Below, piece by piece: positions 22,122-34,435 of a stretch of DNA of 64,000 nucleotides. A program made the position numbers and the translations under genes. Below the pieces are notes generated by a model, which had not been told where the DNA came from, made no database searches, and saw only the letters and a program-made list of their open reading frames with translations. The DNA is taken from NCBI GenBank assembly GCA_013396525.1, contig VWYX01000404.1, forward strand, positions 434,001 to 498,000. Reading direction: 5' to 3'. Position 1 is the first letter of the stretch. Each line of letters starts with the position of its first letter. This DNA comes from Chaetorhynchus papuensis. Its lineage: Eukaryota > Chordata > Aves > Passeriformes > Rhipiduridae.

Positions 22122-23410
22122 CTGTGGGACAGAGATGGAAGAGTTTCAGTGGCAAGGAACAGGACACCCAGCCTTAAGCCCCCAACTCTTTCAACAAGCC
22201 CGGTGTGTCTCAAAGCAGATGCTTACTGGCACTCCCAACTCTGATACTTAAAGAAACAGGCAGCAGTGGAGGATCTTCACCTGGTGTTCACGTGTGGCTC
22301 GTACACCAAACTGAGTTACTGGGCCTGGAGTTCATATGGCCACCGGCTTGTCTGCAGCCACTTCAGCCAGCTGCAGGCTCAGCATACTGTCAGAGCAGCA
22401 CTTACAGCAACGTCCCACAGCGCTGTGTAGCCTGTTAGTAGCTGCTCATCTCCAACCTTTAGCAACCGTTTATACAGCCACAGCACAGCCAGGTGTCTTG
22501 CACTGCAGGAGCTGGGCAGGAATGGTCTGGTTTTCCAAGCAGGAGAGCAGCCCTGAGGAGCAGTCCCTATCAGTGTCTGCCCACCTGGTAATTGCAAAGG
22601 ACCATTTGTATCTGCTGCTTCAGACCGTGTCTTGTTAGGCCAAGCACACTGCTCACAGGTACAGCCTGTACAGCAACACAGATACCTGTCACACTTCAGC
22701 AGCACTGTTTTATTCCAAGAGGGCTCAATCCCACCAGATCCAGCTGTTCTCAGAAGCCAAGAGCAGATTAAGTTTCAGACTGTAGCTGCTATAGAGGCCC
22801 AATGTATAGCTCAAGGATTGATTTACCAGTGCATAAAGCAAAAGCAATATTAATTATTCACTTGCATCTCCCAGGCAACAGCAGAACTATTTAGACAGTA
22901 TTGGAAACACTTGTGCATTCCGGTCTAGAGTCTGGCACCATGACACAGGCCTTGCCTCCTATCCCAGTGCTGTCCGTACACAGCTTCTTTCAAGCCACAG
23001 CCCCAGCACATGAGCACTGGGATGCCCAATTGATCTGTGACAGTCAGTACAGCCAACTGAGCAGGCAGCTCCACTGGGCAGCTGGAATGCAGCCCGTGCT
23101 CCTAAGCCCAGGAGCATTTAGCACTGCCAGCCCTTCCAGGGGCCTTGAGCCAAAACCACCCACACCACAGAGCATCAAACAGTAACAGGACAGTCTGAAA
23201 CAGAACCGCCAGATGCAGCAACTTACTTGAATAGCGTGATCTCAGGTGAGAGGGCATTGGCAATGAGCACTGCCACTACGAGGCCATAGATTGCTATAAT
23301 ACCCGCCATGACCACAGGGATGATGGACTTCATGATCAGCTCAGGCCTCATGACAGACATGGCTGCAATACCTGTGCCACTCTTTGCTGTTCCATATGCA
23401 GCTCCCAAGG
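21917..23410 (-). CDS. ATP6V0C: V-type proton ATPase 16 kDa proteolipid subunit c, exons 2-3 (exon 1 in gap)
   Basis: This is the ring subunit of the membrane Vo sector of the V-ATPase; it carries protons across endosomal, lysosomal and synaptic-vesicle membranes. Exon 2 (23227-23410) and exon 3 (21917-22121) encode 129 residues almost identical to mammalian ATP6V0C, including GTGIAAMSVMRPELIMKSII, GAGLSVGLSGLAAG and LILIFAEVLGLYGL. The glutamate in FAEVLG is the proton-binding E139 if exon 1 has the human length (26 residues plus a split codon). Exon 2 starts with CC after acceptor TTCCAG, so exon 1 must end with one carried base. The N-terminal exon was not found anywhere between 23411 and 32201 and is expected within the N run at 32202-32706. 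It lies head-to-tail with AMDHD2, as in human. Confidence 0.96.
23227..23410 (-). CDS. ATP6V0C: ATP6V0C exon 2
   Basis: This exon is 184 nt and covers the end of TM1, the cytosolic loop MRPE, and TM2 through SPEITLF. The donor is AA|GTAAGT. Confidence 0.96.
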
Positions 23411-26400
23411 CTGGAAGAGAAAAAAAAAATGCATTAGGCACATCCCCAAAAACTGTTTCTCTCACTAGGCTGCAGTTAGAACAGCTGAGTCAGCACAAGG
23501 AAGGATTGTGCAAAACTAAAAAGGTCACAAGACAGCCAGGAATACTTCCCTAGGGGATGAGGAAGTGACCTACCCAGAGTCCTATTCCAAAGAAGTGCTG
23601 TTCAAACACTACAGATAACAGAACATCTTCCCAGGCCAGCTTCACAGCAAGGCACACCCCCAGCAGCCATCCGTGCCCCTGCTTATGGGCCAAAACCCGA
23701 GGTCCCAAGTGGAACTCTAGCATTTGTGCCCTCCCAGAGTCCACACTGCAAGGCTCAACAAAACATCTGTCTATCTACCCCAGCAGAACACAGCTGAGAG
23801 CTGGACTTCACAGTCCCAGAACTTCGAGCCACCTGAACTGAGTTCAGATGGACAGATCTCCTTCAGGGGGCCTCTTCTCCCACAAAACCCACTTCCTATG
23901 CTTTGGCCCTGGCGTTAAATGTGCCACTGCAGCTTCATCAGACACACTGAGATAGAAACACACTCAAATATCACCGCTCCATGTCATTCCTTGGAGAAAG
24001 GAATGTGCCAAAACCTCATCTGTGAAGGATTCAGGTCCAAGCAGGTTCAATCCAACCACTGGAACCATGAGGAAGAGTTTGGCTTGTAGGTTACAGAGGA
24101 CCACAACCACCTTACACCTAATGTTTACTCATCATCTCTGTCAACACTTGAGCATGCAGAGACCTGCACAGGATCCAAAGCAGATGATGCGCTTATCACC
24201 TGCACCTGCGACCTGCTGAAGAGTCCAAAGCACTACCCCAAAGTAACTTCTGCCTTGAAAACTTTGTATTAGTTTCACGGAAGCTTCCTCAAATACCTCA
24301 TTCTTTGGTTCTGCAGTACTTGAAAAGACACCTTTCCTTCCAGTCTTACTGGGGAGTATTCTGGGAACTCCACAGCTTCCTACTGCACTCACTATCACCC
24401 AGAGATGACATGCAGGTCAACTGCCAGCCAGGAATAAGTCCCTGAAGCAGCAGTGATAGGCATATGGAAGGGTAGGCAGTCTCCTTTCCCAACATCAAGA
24501 TTATATTCAGAGGTCAGTCGTATTTGGCAAGAAAATGTTCTTGCATCTGTTCTAAAAGGCTGCTGGAGTGTATTTAAACCATGGGCATTTAAAGTCTTTG
24601 TACCGCTCTGAGACTTAATAGTTGAGCTTGCTCCACCCACAGAAAACTAAAGTTTCTCCAAGAGAGACCAGCTTGTTCCACAAAGATCTGTAATGGCTTT
24701 ACACCAGTATCCAAGTGTGAGATTGTGCACCTTGTACCAAAGAGTTGCTGGGAAGTATTTGGAGGAGTTTGGATATATGTTTTCCAGCTTCTTGCTCAGC
24801 ACTCCTGTAAAGCCCATCTTTGAGCAGTCATCCTCCTGGCTTGGCACTAAAACTCCAGACCATTCATGCAAGCAGCACTGCTGCACTAACACAAGGTTCA
24901 TTCTCAGAAAGAAGTTCCGTTTTAGCTACAAAAACCTGAAGGGAAAGTCTCATAACTACCAATTACCTACTTCTGTGTTAGCAAAGTTCAAACTTTGTCT
25001 GGCACCAAGTGATGTAAAGGGCTGTTCTGGGCAATTCAGAACTAGAACCCAACTTAGGAAGCTTGAGTCAGGAGCAGGTTCTACTTCCAAATGTAAGATG
25101 AGCCTGGAAACTAGCACATGGACTTAATCAGCCATTTCAGTGATGGCTCTGTTTAGGATCTAGCCCTTAGGAAGTCTAGAAAGAAATCACTGACTTGAAC
25201 TAGGAACAACTTTTGTTGGATGAAGCATCTTCTAAGGGCTGGAACTAAGCCTGAATCCTGGTTCCACTATCTACCCTGGGTATAGAATTTAATAGAAACC
25301 ACTTCTCCTGTCTGCAATCTTTTACAAACCTCTCCAAAAATGCAGAGGTTTATGAGGGAAGTTCACTATTTAAAGTTAGATCAGTCATTACTTCCTCCAA
25401 GCATGAAGCTACTTGAGGGTGTTGCAATTAATGCAGTGATGGATTAGAGAAGGTGATTTTGTAACCCCACTTACAGAAAGTCAGCTTGCTCAAGCTTTTG
25501 TGGAAGGGCAGAGTAGCACAAGTTTGTCAGTTCCCAGTTAAAACCCCAGAAGAGACCAGATCTTATGCCTTGAACTTGTTTTAGACACAGTTCAAAGAAA
25601 GCCTATGTTTACCAGTGTTCACATGACAGTCTAAGATGTCACTGAAGCTCTACTGAACTCACACTGGTGAACAGCCACACGGGCCACACAGAGCTTCAGA
25701 GCTTGGCACATCTGCTCCCAAGGAAGCCTTTATCAGCACCCCAACCAAGAGACATCTCCATCACCTTACAAGGCTGCTTTACTGACCTTCACTAGCCTGG
25801 ATGAAAGTCCTTGCATCTTTGATATTACCCCAGTATTACAGGCAAGGTGGCAAAGACAATACCTGCCTCCCACCATGACCCAGCCTCTAGTGGCACAGCC
25901 ACTCAGTTTTGGGCTATGGACACCCTGGACTACGTTTCTGCACACCTTCACCTCTACCTCATGGCAGCTCTGAACAACTGAAGTACATACGCTTCATACG
26001 CTACATTTAAATATCCCTGGTTCATTGGAAGGACACGTTTTCCAAAATTTCGGTGAACAGGGCTTGAGGAGATCTCTGCGGCACACACTGGATATGGGGC
26101 AAGAGCTGTACCTCTGCTACACGCCAAGACTCTGGGTTTTTGTGTCAGCTCATCCAGCTCCCTCACCTCTACCATACAGACCAAGCAAGTTCCAACGCTA
26201 CCTTTAAAGAGGTAGAGCTGTCACAGAACTGTCAAAACATTTACCTGGCAGGTGGAGAAGCATTCTGCCTATCTAGTTCACCAGAGGAAGAATCCACGCT
26301 GGTCTCTGACTAGGAACTGTGCCATTTGAAAGTTCAGTGGTGTTACAATACAGAGAAGTTGCAATGCACATCATTCAAAACCACCTACTCCCAGTAAGCC

Positions 26401-29400
26401 TGTTTCAAAGGTTAACTCCCTTGTGAAATACTTGAGTTACTTCTTGAACTCACAACCCAGAGCTGATTTATGTACTGCTCCTGGGGGCAAAAATGCCCTC
26501 CCTTCAGGACTGAGGATATGCTGCCAGGCACTTCATCATATCTGTCTCTTTAAAAGTGATAGCAGAGGGAGCGAGGCTGTGCAGCTCCAGGATCAAGTAT
26601 AAACTAGAAAGTCACTTCCCAGATAGGCTGTAGTGTCAAAGACTGAAGACTAGTCTTAGTTTTGCCACTGTCACAGCTTTCCATAGGGCTCTGCCAGCAG
26701 CCTGCTCTTCAGATCAAGGACAGTCCCAGCATCAAAACCAACCTTTTCCAGCTCCAGCAGGTGACCATGCTCAGTCAGGTCACACACCAAGAACAGTAAC
26801 CCTGCAGTTAAGTCAGATGCAAGTCACCCCTTCAATACAGAAAGCAGCTGTGAGGAGCCTTCCAGTCAGGAGATCCAGTAGCACAGATCCAATTTCACCA
26901 GTTGATACATTCAGACAGGCTCAACCCAGGAACAGAGGCTCAAAACCACCCACACACACTCCAGCAGCATTTGGTCCATTCAGAGCCAGGGATTCCTCCC
27001 ATGTCCCACCACGGTGAAGCAGGCTTCCACACTGCATGTGAGAGACTTTCAGAGCACTAACATGCAGAATTCCCCTGCATTAGAAGTGAGCTAGTAACAG
27101 AAGTCAGATTTCCAATTAGGATACCCCTGGTTACCATCACAGCACACGTGAAAGACCATTTAGGATGAGAACGTCCATCTGGAGCCTTTTGAAACTAACC
27201 ATCATCAAACGGGCTGCCCTCTGCAGCAGGCAGGCTTCCCTGGGAGCAGACAGGCACCAATTCACATACGTCTATTGATCCCTGAGCAGGTTGTTCTTAA
27301 AAGGTTGGAGAAATGTTAAAGGTGACATCCAGGTCAGGTACAGTCCTTGCTTTGCCATGCCAGAAACCTGGGCACTTCCAAAGAAGCAGGCTGCTTCCCA
27401 CCGGTTGGCCCTGCCCCCTCCCACCCCACCACATTTAACAGCTCCACCTCAGGTTACAGTAATGGATACTCTTGGAAAAACTCTGCTGCTCCACCCAGGT
27501 GCATCTCCACAGAACAGACAAGCCGTGTTAGGGGAACTGTACTGGAGCCTATGCAAATACCCATCGCACTGGCTGAAGCCTGTTCTCCAGTGAAAACCTG
27601 AGGGGTAAACAGTGAAGCTGTCCTACAGGAAGCTGTAGGCTCTGAAGACCTTCAGTGAGTCACCTGTTTCAGGATTAGGGACAGCTTTTTGTTCTTCCCT
27701 AATGTAATGAAAGGGGGTGGGGATTTCCACCAAGCCTGGCACTGTCAACCTACAGCATTATCAAAAATTCTGCAAGACTGGCAGGCCTTTTACTCTTGGG
27801 TCAGTACATTTGAGAACTTAAAAAAACACCAGCTCCTTGAGTTGCTGCTGTAATAGCACCAGTCCAAGGAAAATAAAGGATCTGCCAGTCAACTGTCCAA
27901 GAGCTGCTTCAATTGGCACTCTGTAGAGCACACAGAGCTCTTTGATTTTGAAGGTACAGTAAAGCACTTACACTATGGAGCACAGGCGTGTCCTTCTGCA
28001 AGCAGCAAAGTCCATCCAGCCACTTACTACTCATCTTCATCATCATACAGGCTCCCTCCTGACACCTTAAAGATGACCTGTTTCACAAACCAGGTGACTA
28101 GTGTATTCCAGGTACTGACTGGCAGAGTAGTGAGCTACACCACTTAGCAAAAACCCTTTCCAACCAGCAGGTCTCAAGGGAGCTCAGAACACTCAGCAGC
28201 CCTCACAGCTCTGCTGCCCCATTGCTGTGGCATGGGACAGTCTGGGTCCCCTGCCTGCATCCAGCAGACACTCCTGTGGCCAGAGCAGCCTGACCCAAAG
28301 CCTTGTGCTCACAGGATTCACAGTCTGAAGGAAGCGAGTGAGGCCAGTTATGCCTCACTGGTGAAGCACTCACTGCTGTAAACCATTGCTTCAAGGAGTA
28401 CCCAACAGTCTGCTCAGGCTGGGAGGTTGATCACCTTGCAACCTCTGGGTACAACCAGTCAGGCTCTGGAGATGGAAGAGGCCAGTTCTAGGAAGGAAAA
28501 AAGGAAGCCGACCAAGGGGTCCTGAGGCAGCTATCATCCATGTCCACTGCTGCTCCCAGTGCTCCCACCGAAGGGGAAGCGCCTGCAGGCTGTGTAGTGA
28601 CTTCAGGGTGAGACAGGGATCCATCAGGAAGCCACAGTACAAACTGCAGAATAACTGCTTAAGCCACGCTCTGCAGAACCAATGGTTTATACTGATGATC
28701 CAGCTCATTTTCAGATGTTCTCAAAACCGGCATTTACTGAGAGGAAATGATGCCCTTGTTGAGATGCCTTCCCTCATTCTCAAGCTGTACAAATGTCGCC
28801 TACCTCACTTCTGTTACAGCACTTAGGTCTTAGCCATCCACTACTTTACCTGCTGTTAAGGACGAAGGCTTAAGCTAATCTCTACTGCAGACAGTCTGGT
28901 AGCTCATACACCTGCCCACATCACAAGCACCCTCATTTGGAGCAGAAAATTACCTTGAGCTGCACTCTGCCATTTCATTTTTACCTGCAAGCTCCTCAGT
29001 GCAAAGCAAGCAGCTCTTCTGTTCCACCTCCCCATCTCTCAGACAGTATTTGGGGAAGCACAGCTGCCATTTGCATTTGAGGATGCAAGCTGTTTATAGC
29101 CACGATGCCTTCCAGAATCAGACTGCATAGGGCTGCCAGCTGCATCAAGCTACATGTTCCGAGCCAGCTATTTCACCACCGAGGTCCCATAAAAGCCAAC
29201 CAACTGCTATAATATCTAAAGCCCTAGTTTAAAAGAAAAGTACTATTTCATTGGCTCTGCAGCAACAATGAGAAGACACAGGACTAATTTAACACTGCTG
29301 GCTAAAGTTCTCTTCATGAGGAATATTCCAGCTGCTTGGCAGTGCAGCAGGTATTGAAGGCACCAAATGCCCAGCTGGAGTTCAGGCCTAAGGACAGCTG

Positions 29401-30219
29401 TCCACAGCATGGAGGGCACAGTGGGCACACTTGGGACAGCTTTGCACAGAGCACCAGCACACACAGAACCAGACTGCTCTACCCAACACCATACTTGTCC
29501 ATTCCAGTGTGCTCAAATCGCATGAAAAAGCTACAATAATTTAATCATTCAACAGCACCTGACCCTGAGCCACCACATTTCACATATGGGAAATAAGGAA
29601 CTGCAGCAACGAGAACAAGCTGTAATCTGCAAAAAACCAGACAGGCTCAAAGATGGCCAAGGTCACAGCAGCCTGCTCTTGTCTCTCGCTGACCAGAACA
29701 AGTTCTGCTATCTATTTACCATCAGCAAGTAATGCTCACACGTCACACAGGACTGCACGAAGTCGCTTGTTTTCACATCAAACTAGCCTGGACAGTACAG
29801 AACCTGAACATGTTTACTAGAAACAGGTCTTGGAACTACAAGCTCCCCAAGAATGTGATCTTTAGATACAGCATGAATCAGACATGATCACCGCACTAAT
29901 TAACACTGATGCAGGACAATTTTAGAGTTTTACACTGCTTGTCCAGATTTAGCTCCTTACTTCTAAATCACGGTGGTTGTTCTAACAACTAACATACAAT
30001 TAACATCAGAATATGTTGTGGTGCCACATGCCCGTTACAAAAGCTACACAACACTGCAAGTTTTAGTTTATCCTATGTTGATACCTCTGCCCTATTGCCT
30101 TAAAAATCCAAACCGCTCCACTGAACAGTCACATCTAAGAAACAATTTCCCATCAGCACTACCCATAACCTGTTTTCCAGAGCTCTGGCAAGAGATCTGC
30201 ATGGCTTAGACCTGCTGTT

Positions 30220-30285
30220 ATTACAACATCATTGAGGTCGGGAAAGACCTCTAAGCTCATTGAATCCAGGACTACCTGACACAGA
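30220..30285 (-). mobile_element. Degenerate CR1 3'-end scrap
   Basis: 'cattgaggtcgggaaagacc' followed by 'tctaagctcattgaatcca' resembles the complement-oriented CR1 3' terminus. Only about 65 bp is recognisable. Confidence 0.5.
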
Positions 30286-32009
30286 TTCTGCATCAAGGAC
30301 CTCTCACAAACTGGCTGCAACATGACAGATACCAAACCTTCATCAATATAGCTTATGCACTGACTTTGCATTCCCCTCCTCAAACCTTCCCCCTGCAATC
30401 CCACAGCACCATGCTGTCAACCCTGCAGCTTTTAGGAAAGGCTTCTCTGCTGGTTCAGACACACCAGCACCACTCCGAATTCCTGTTAAAGCGCTGACTC
30501 AAGTCCGCATCCCTCACTGATGTTTCAGCTGAAGCACACTCACACGTCACAAACCTGGTGTCTAAAGCCATACAGCCATGTTCTTCTGCCTCCAAATCCA
30601 ATTCTGCAAAAGGAATCCAGCAACTCCTTCCCTTGGAAAGGAAACTCAGTATTTAGGACCATTTTGCAAAATGCAGTGAACTCCTGACTATTTTTTCCCA
30701 ACAAATAACTAGGTCTTAGTTTCTTCCTCCATTATCTTCACTAGCCAAGAGGCAGGTAGATCAGCAGTCCCAACTCTGGCTCCTATGGCATTTCAACCAT
30801 TGAGTTTTCAGGAAAATCCTTACCTGTCAAGCATGAGTACAACGTGTGAAATCCAAGGTGGCAGGCCACTGACTGGACTCAGCATGGACATCTGCATCCC
30901 ACCACCGGGTACAAACTGAGCAAGACTAAACACAGCCAACCAAGCTTTTGTTTTATCAAAAATTAAAGCCACAAACGTGGCCGGTGTGGAACCAGTCCAT
31001 GGCGCCCACACCAGCAGAGCTAGACAGCTTCCTCTCAAACACTAGTTTTAATCCACTGTCCACTTGCCTCTTTGCATGATTTCATCTCCCACACTCATCA
31101 ATCAAGAGCAGCTTCCCCAAATCCATCGTGCAGACCCAGCCACTATCCCAGAGGCCATATTAACACAATGACCCCAAGCACCTCAACAGCGCTACACAAC
31201 TTGAGCAACAACCAATTCAATACTAGAAGGTTTTGATTCCCTAACTGGGAGCCAGATGAGGTGAGAGATGAAGACCAGTCAGTATGTTCATGTCTGTGGA
31301 GACATGGGCTAAGCCTTCAGAAGGGAAAGCCAGATTGATTCCTAGTTGTTTTATTCCCAATTACTGTAACACCTGCATTTAGGAAAAAAACAGCTTAAGC
31401 CTTCCCCATATTACATCCCAAAGGGAACAGCGGGTCTGCATCCATAAGGGACCAGCAAACGCTGTGCAGGAACAGCAGTCACCTTCTGCAGGAGGTTTAA
31501 CTAGGCTCTGCGAGACAAGGCATTAAAGGATGGCCTTTCTGGTGTAAACCAGCATTTACGGTCCCTACATTTGTGCTCCTTCAGTGAGGAGAGCGGTGCC
31601 GCAGGATGACCCAATTTACACCGCACTGAGCTCGCTGCCTGGAGACGCAGAGGGACGGCCATGGAGCAGGGCTTTCCCCCTGCCCCGGCATCCCCGTAGC
31701 ACAGAGCAGCTCAGGAGCCCGTCCATTCCGTGCAATGGCATTAACGTCTCTAAGGCGGACCTGCCCGCCAAACGATCGCACAGTTAGGTTTAATCTCGTT
31801 AAAAGCTGGTCTTGCGTTATCCGGGGAATGGTTTAAACACCAACCACGTCCGATTCACAGGGGCAGAAGCGCCGCCGCCGCGGAGGCCAGGGCGGGCAGA
31901 GCCCCGGGGACACGACACCGCCGCCGTCACCGCGGGGCCACCGGGGGGACCCCGACCCGCGGCTGCCCGGGGGGGGGAAGGGGGGGGCGGCCCGGGCGGC
32001 GCCGCCGCA

Positions 32010-32019
32010 GTCACGTGGC
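32010..32019 (-). promoter_or_regulatory. CLEAR-like E-box GTCACGTGGC
   Basis: This is one or two bases from the TFEB/TFE3 CLEAR consensus GTCACGTGAC, and V-ATPase genes are established TFEB targets. Its site relative to the transcription start is unknown because of the gap. Confidence 0.5.
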
Positions 32020-32039
32020 CTCGGGGGCTCCGCCGGCGG

Positions 32040-32047
32040 TGACGTCA
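32040..32047. promoter_or_regulatory. Full palindromic CRE, TGACGTCA
   Basis: This is a perfect 8-bp CREB/ATF site within gGTGACGTCACcg, 20 bp from the E-box. Confidence 0.5.
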
Positions 32048-32201
32048 CCGGCGCGGACCCTCCGCTGCCCTCGGGAGCCCGGATGGAGCAGGGGGAAGGG
32101 GGGCCGCCCCCGCAGAATTCCAGCCCCCGCCGCCGATCGCTCCCCGCCGGGGCAGGGGAACGAGGGGGAAAGAGGAACCGCTTCCCCCCCCGCCCCGGCT
32201 C

Positions 32202-32706
32202 NNNNNNNNNNNNNNNNNNNNNNNNNNNNNNNNNNNNNNNNNNNNNNNNNNNNNNNNNNNNNNNNNNNNNNNNNNNNNNNNNNNNNNNNNNNNNNNNNNN
32301 NNNNNNNNNNNNNNNNNNNNNNNNNNNNNNNNNNNNNNNNNNNNNNNNNNNNNNNNNNNNNNNNNNNNNNNNNNNNNNNNNNNNNNNNNNNNNNNNNNNN
32401 NNNNNNNNNNNNNNNNNNNNNNNNNNNNNNNNNNNNNNNNNNNNNNNNNNNNNNNNNNNNNNNNNNNNNNNNNNNNNNNNNNNNNNNNNNNNNNNNNNNN
32501 NNNNNNNNNNNNNNNNNNNNNNNNNNNNNNNNNNNNNNNNNNNNNNNNNNNNNNNNNNNNNNNNNNNNNNNNNNNNNNNNNNNNNNNNNNNNNNNNNNNN
32601 NNNNNNNNNNNNNNNNNNNNNNNNNNNNNNNNNNNNNNNNNNNNNNNNNNNNNNNNNNNNNNNNNNNNNNNNNNNNNNNNNNNNNNNNNNNNNNNNNNNN
32701 NNNNNN
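32202..32706. other. Assembly gap, 505 N
   Basis: Unsequenced bases lie in the middle of the CpG island. Any open frame drawn across it is meaningless. It probably hides ATP6V0C exon 1 and its transcription start. Confidence 1.
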
Positions 32707-33035
32707 TCGGCGCACACCACTCGCGGCGGGGGGGACGCCCGCCCGCCCCCATCCGCTCCCCACGCGCCCCGGTCCCGCTCCCGCGGCACGGCTGCCGGCG
32801 AGGCTTAGCGGCATCCGGGGCTCCCCCGCGCGCCCCGGGTCCCGGCGGCAGTGCTCGGTCGCGCCGGCAGCCTGGCTCTGCTCCCCGGCACTCGCTCCCC
32901 CCTCCGCCCCGCCCGCGTGCGCCCGTCCTGCCCGGTGGCCGCGGCCCCCTGAGCGTGATTCAGCGCTCATTAGCATAAGGGGCGTGTCCCACCGCGGCCC
33001 CGCCCAGGCGGCGTCAGCTCTGTCCCGGGCCGGGA

Positions 33036-33320
33036 GTGCCGGTGTCATGTCCGTGTGTCTTGTCCGTGTGTCCTATTCCCATGTCCTGCCTGTGTGTCGT
33101 GTCCGTGTGTCGTGTCCCTGCAGCACCGCCCGGGCCATGTCCCCGTTCCCTGATTCCAGGACATGGCTCCTGCCGCGTATCCCCGTGTCCGTCTGCCATG
33201 TTCCGGTGCCGCATCCCCCACGACGCATCCCATGTGCCATGTGTCGTGTTCCCTGTGCCATGTGCCATGACCCCGGTGCCATGTCCCCCACAGCACATCC
33301 TGTGTGCCATGTGCCACCCG
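33036..33320. repeat. Imperfect 'tgtccgtgtgtc' / 'gtgccatgtgcca' repeats
   Basis: Two adjoining degenerate arrays are present. One is 'catgtccgtgtgtcttgtcc' style at 33045-33120; the other is 'ccatgtgccatgaccccggt' style at 33185-33320. They flank the ATP6V0C CpG island on its upstream side. Confidence 0.7.
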
Positions 33321-34239
33321 ACCTGTGCCTTGCCTGCATGCTGTGCCCCGTTCCCTCTCAGAGCCCTGTCGCCTGAGCTGTGGTGACCTGTCGTGGGCTT
33401 CCCATGAGGGATCAGCTGCGCTCACTGGGCCCTGCAGGCTTGGGGTCCCCTCTAGGGGCTTCCAGCCCCTGCACTCCACATCCTCCCGGGGTCCAGTACC
33501 AATAGCATCTGTTGGAGTTCTGCTCCCATCCCATCCATCGAACCTTCTCCCTTGGATGTGACAACCAGCCTCTGGCCCATCCTTTCCCCTGGGCCGGAGG
33601 AGAATGGATGGGCTGGGTCTGAACCACGGTATCATCCCTTCCTAGGCTCTGCCACCCGCTCTCTCCTGCAGGCACTCCCCTGAGCCAACTCCACCCTGAA
33701 ACATCCCAGAGGGATGCTCCTACAGCCCGTCCTGGAAGGGTGACTGATGCTATTCCGTTACCTAGGATTTGGGGGTTCATTAACAGTTCCTGCTGCCACA
33801 AATCTGGCTGAGCTTTCCATGCCCCAAAACACCAGATCTCTTAATTACTCAGGGGCCACCTGCCTTTCCCCCCATGTTGCCACTTTTCTGGACACCTCAG
33901 CCTTGTTAGAGCCTACAGGGAAGCTGAGGACAGGATTTGCTTTGGCAAATTCCTTGCTGCTCCTTGAGTAAAAAGGGCCCTGGCACTGCAGCAGGCAGAG
34001 GTGGCTGGCATGTGCTGGGGATTGGCATCAGGGCACTCTGGCTCTGAGAGGGAGACGGTCTTGGGGCAGACTATCACCAGGTCTTCATGGGGACATGCAG
34101 CACATGGACCATGGCAGGGGCTGGCTGGAGGCACAGAGAGGAGGAGTGGGCTGGGGGCACTGCTGGGTTCAGAGCCACAGAGGGGGACCCTGTCCTGAGC
34201 CCTGGCAGAGGTGGCTGCAGGGGCTGCACGTCCCATGTG

Positions 34240-34435
34240 TGGAGCCCACTGCCACTGTCACCACCACCACTGCCACCAGCATGGTCACCAGCAGTACCAG
34301 CACTGCCATCACTGCCATGACCAGCATCAATGCCACCCCTGCCACCAGCATCCCCACCACCACCCTCATAACTGCCGCCAGCACCACAATTGTCAGTACT
34401 GCCACCACCATCACCACTCCCTCCACCGCTGCTTT
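34240..34435. repeat. Imperfect (CCACTG/CCACCA)n trinucleotide-like repeat
   Basis: About 195 bp is dominated by 'caccac', 'ccagca' and 'actgcc' triplets with phase-preserving substitutions. In one plus frame it reads as a Ser/Thr-rich chain, in another as His/Gln-rich; the reverse reads Val/Met-rich. Confidence 0.8.

Larger units (their letters stand above)
23411..32201 (-). other. ATP6V0C intron 1 (probable), 8.8 kb
   Basis: This is non-coding, AT-moderate unique sequence between exon 2 and the CpG island. The only repeat recognised is a degenerate CR1 scrap near 30225. No snoRNA or other RNA gene was identified by eye. Confidence 0.6.
31860..33020 (-). promoter_or_regulatory. ATP6V0C: ATP6V0C CpG-island promoter, interrupted by assembly gap
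   Basis: Extremely GC- and CpG-rich sequence on both sides of the N run, with G-runs at 31971-31988. It contains a CLEAR-like E-box (GTCACGTGGC, 32010-32019) and a full CRE (TGACGTCA, 32040-32047). On the far side is 'gctcattagcataaggggcg' (32965-32984), with an octamer-like ATTAGCAT and a GC box. It lies where the first exon of the housekeeping gene ATP6V0C should be. Confidence 0.65.

Noticed and set aside
31833..33376. Very long open frames (up to 453 codons) across the CpG island
   Set aside because: They run through 505 Ns, which carry no stops, and through CpG-rich DNA; they are artefacts.
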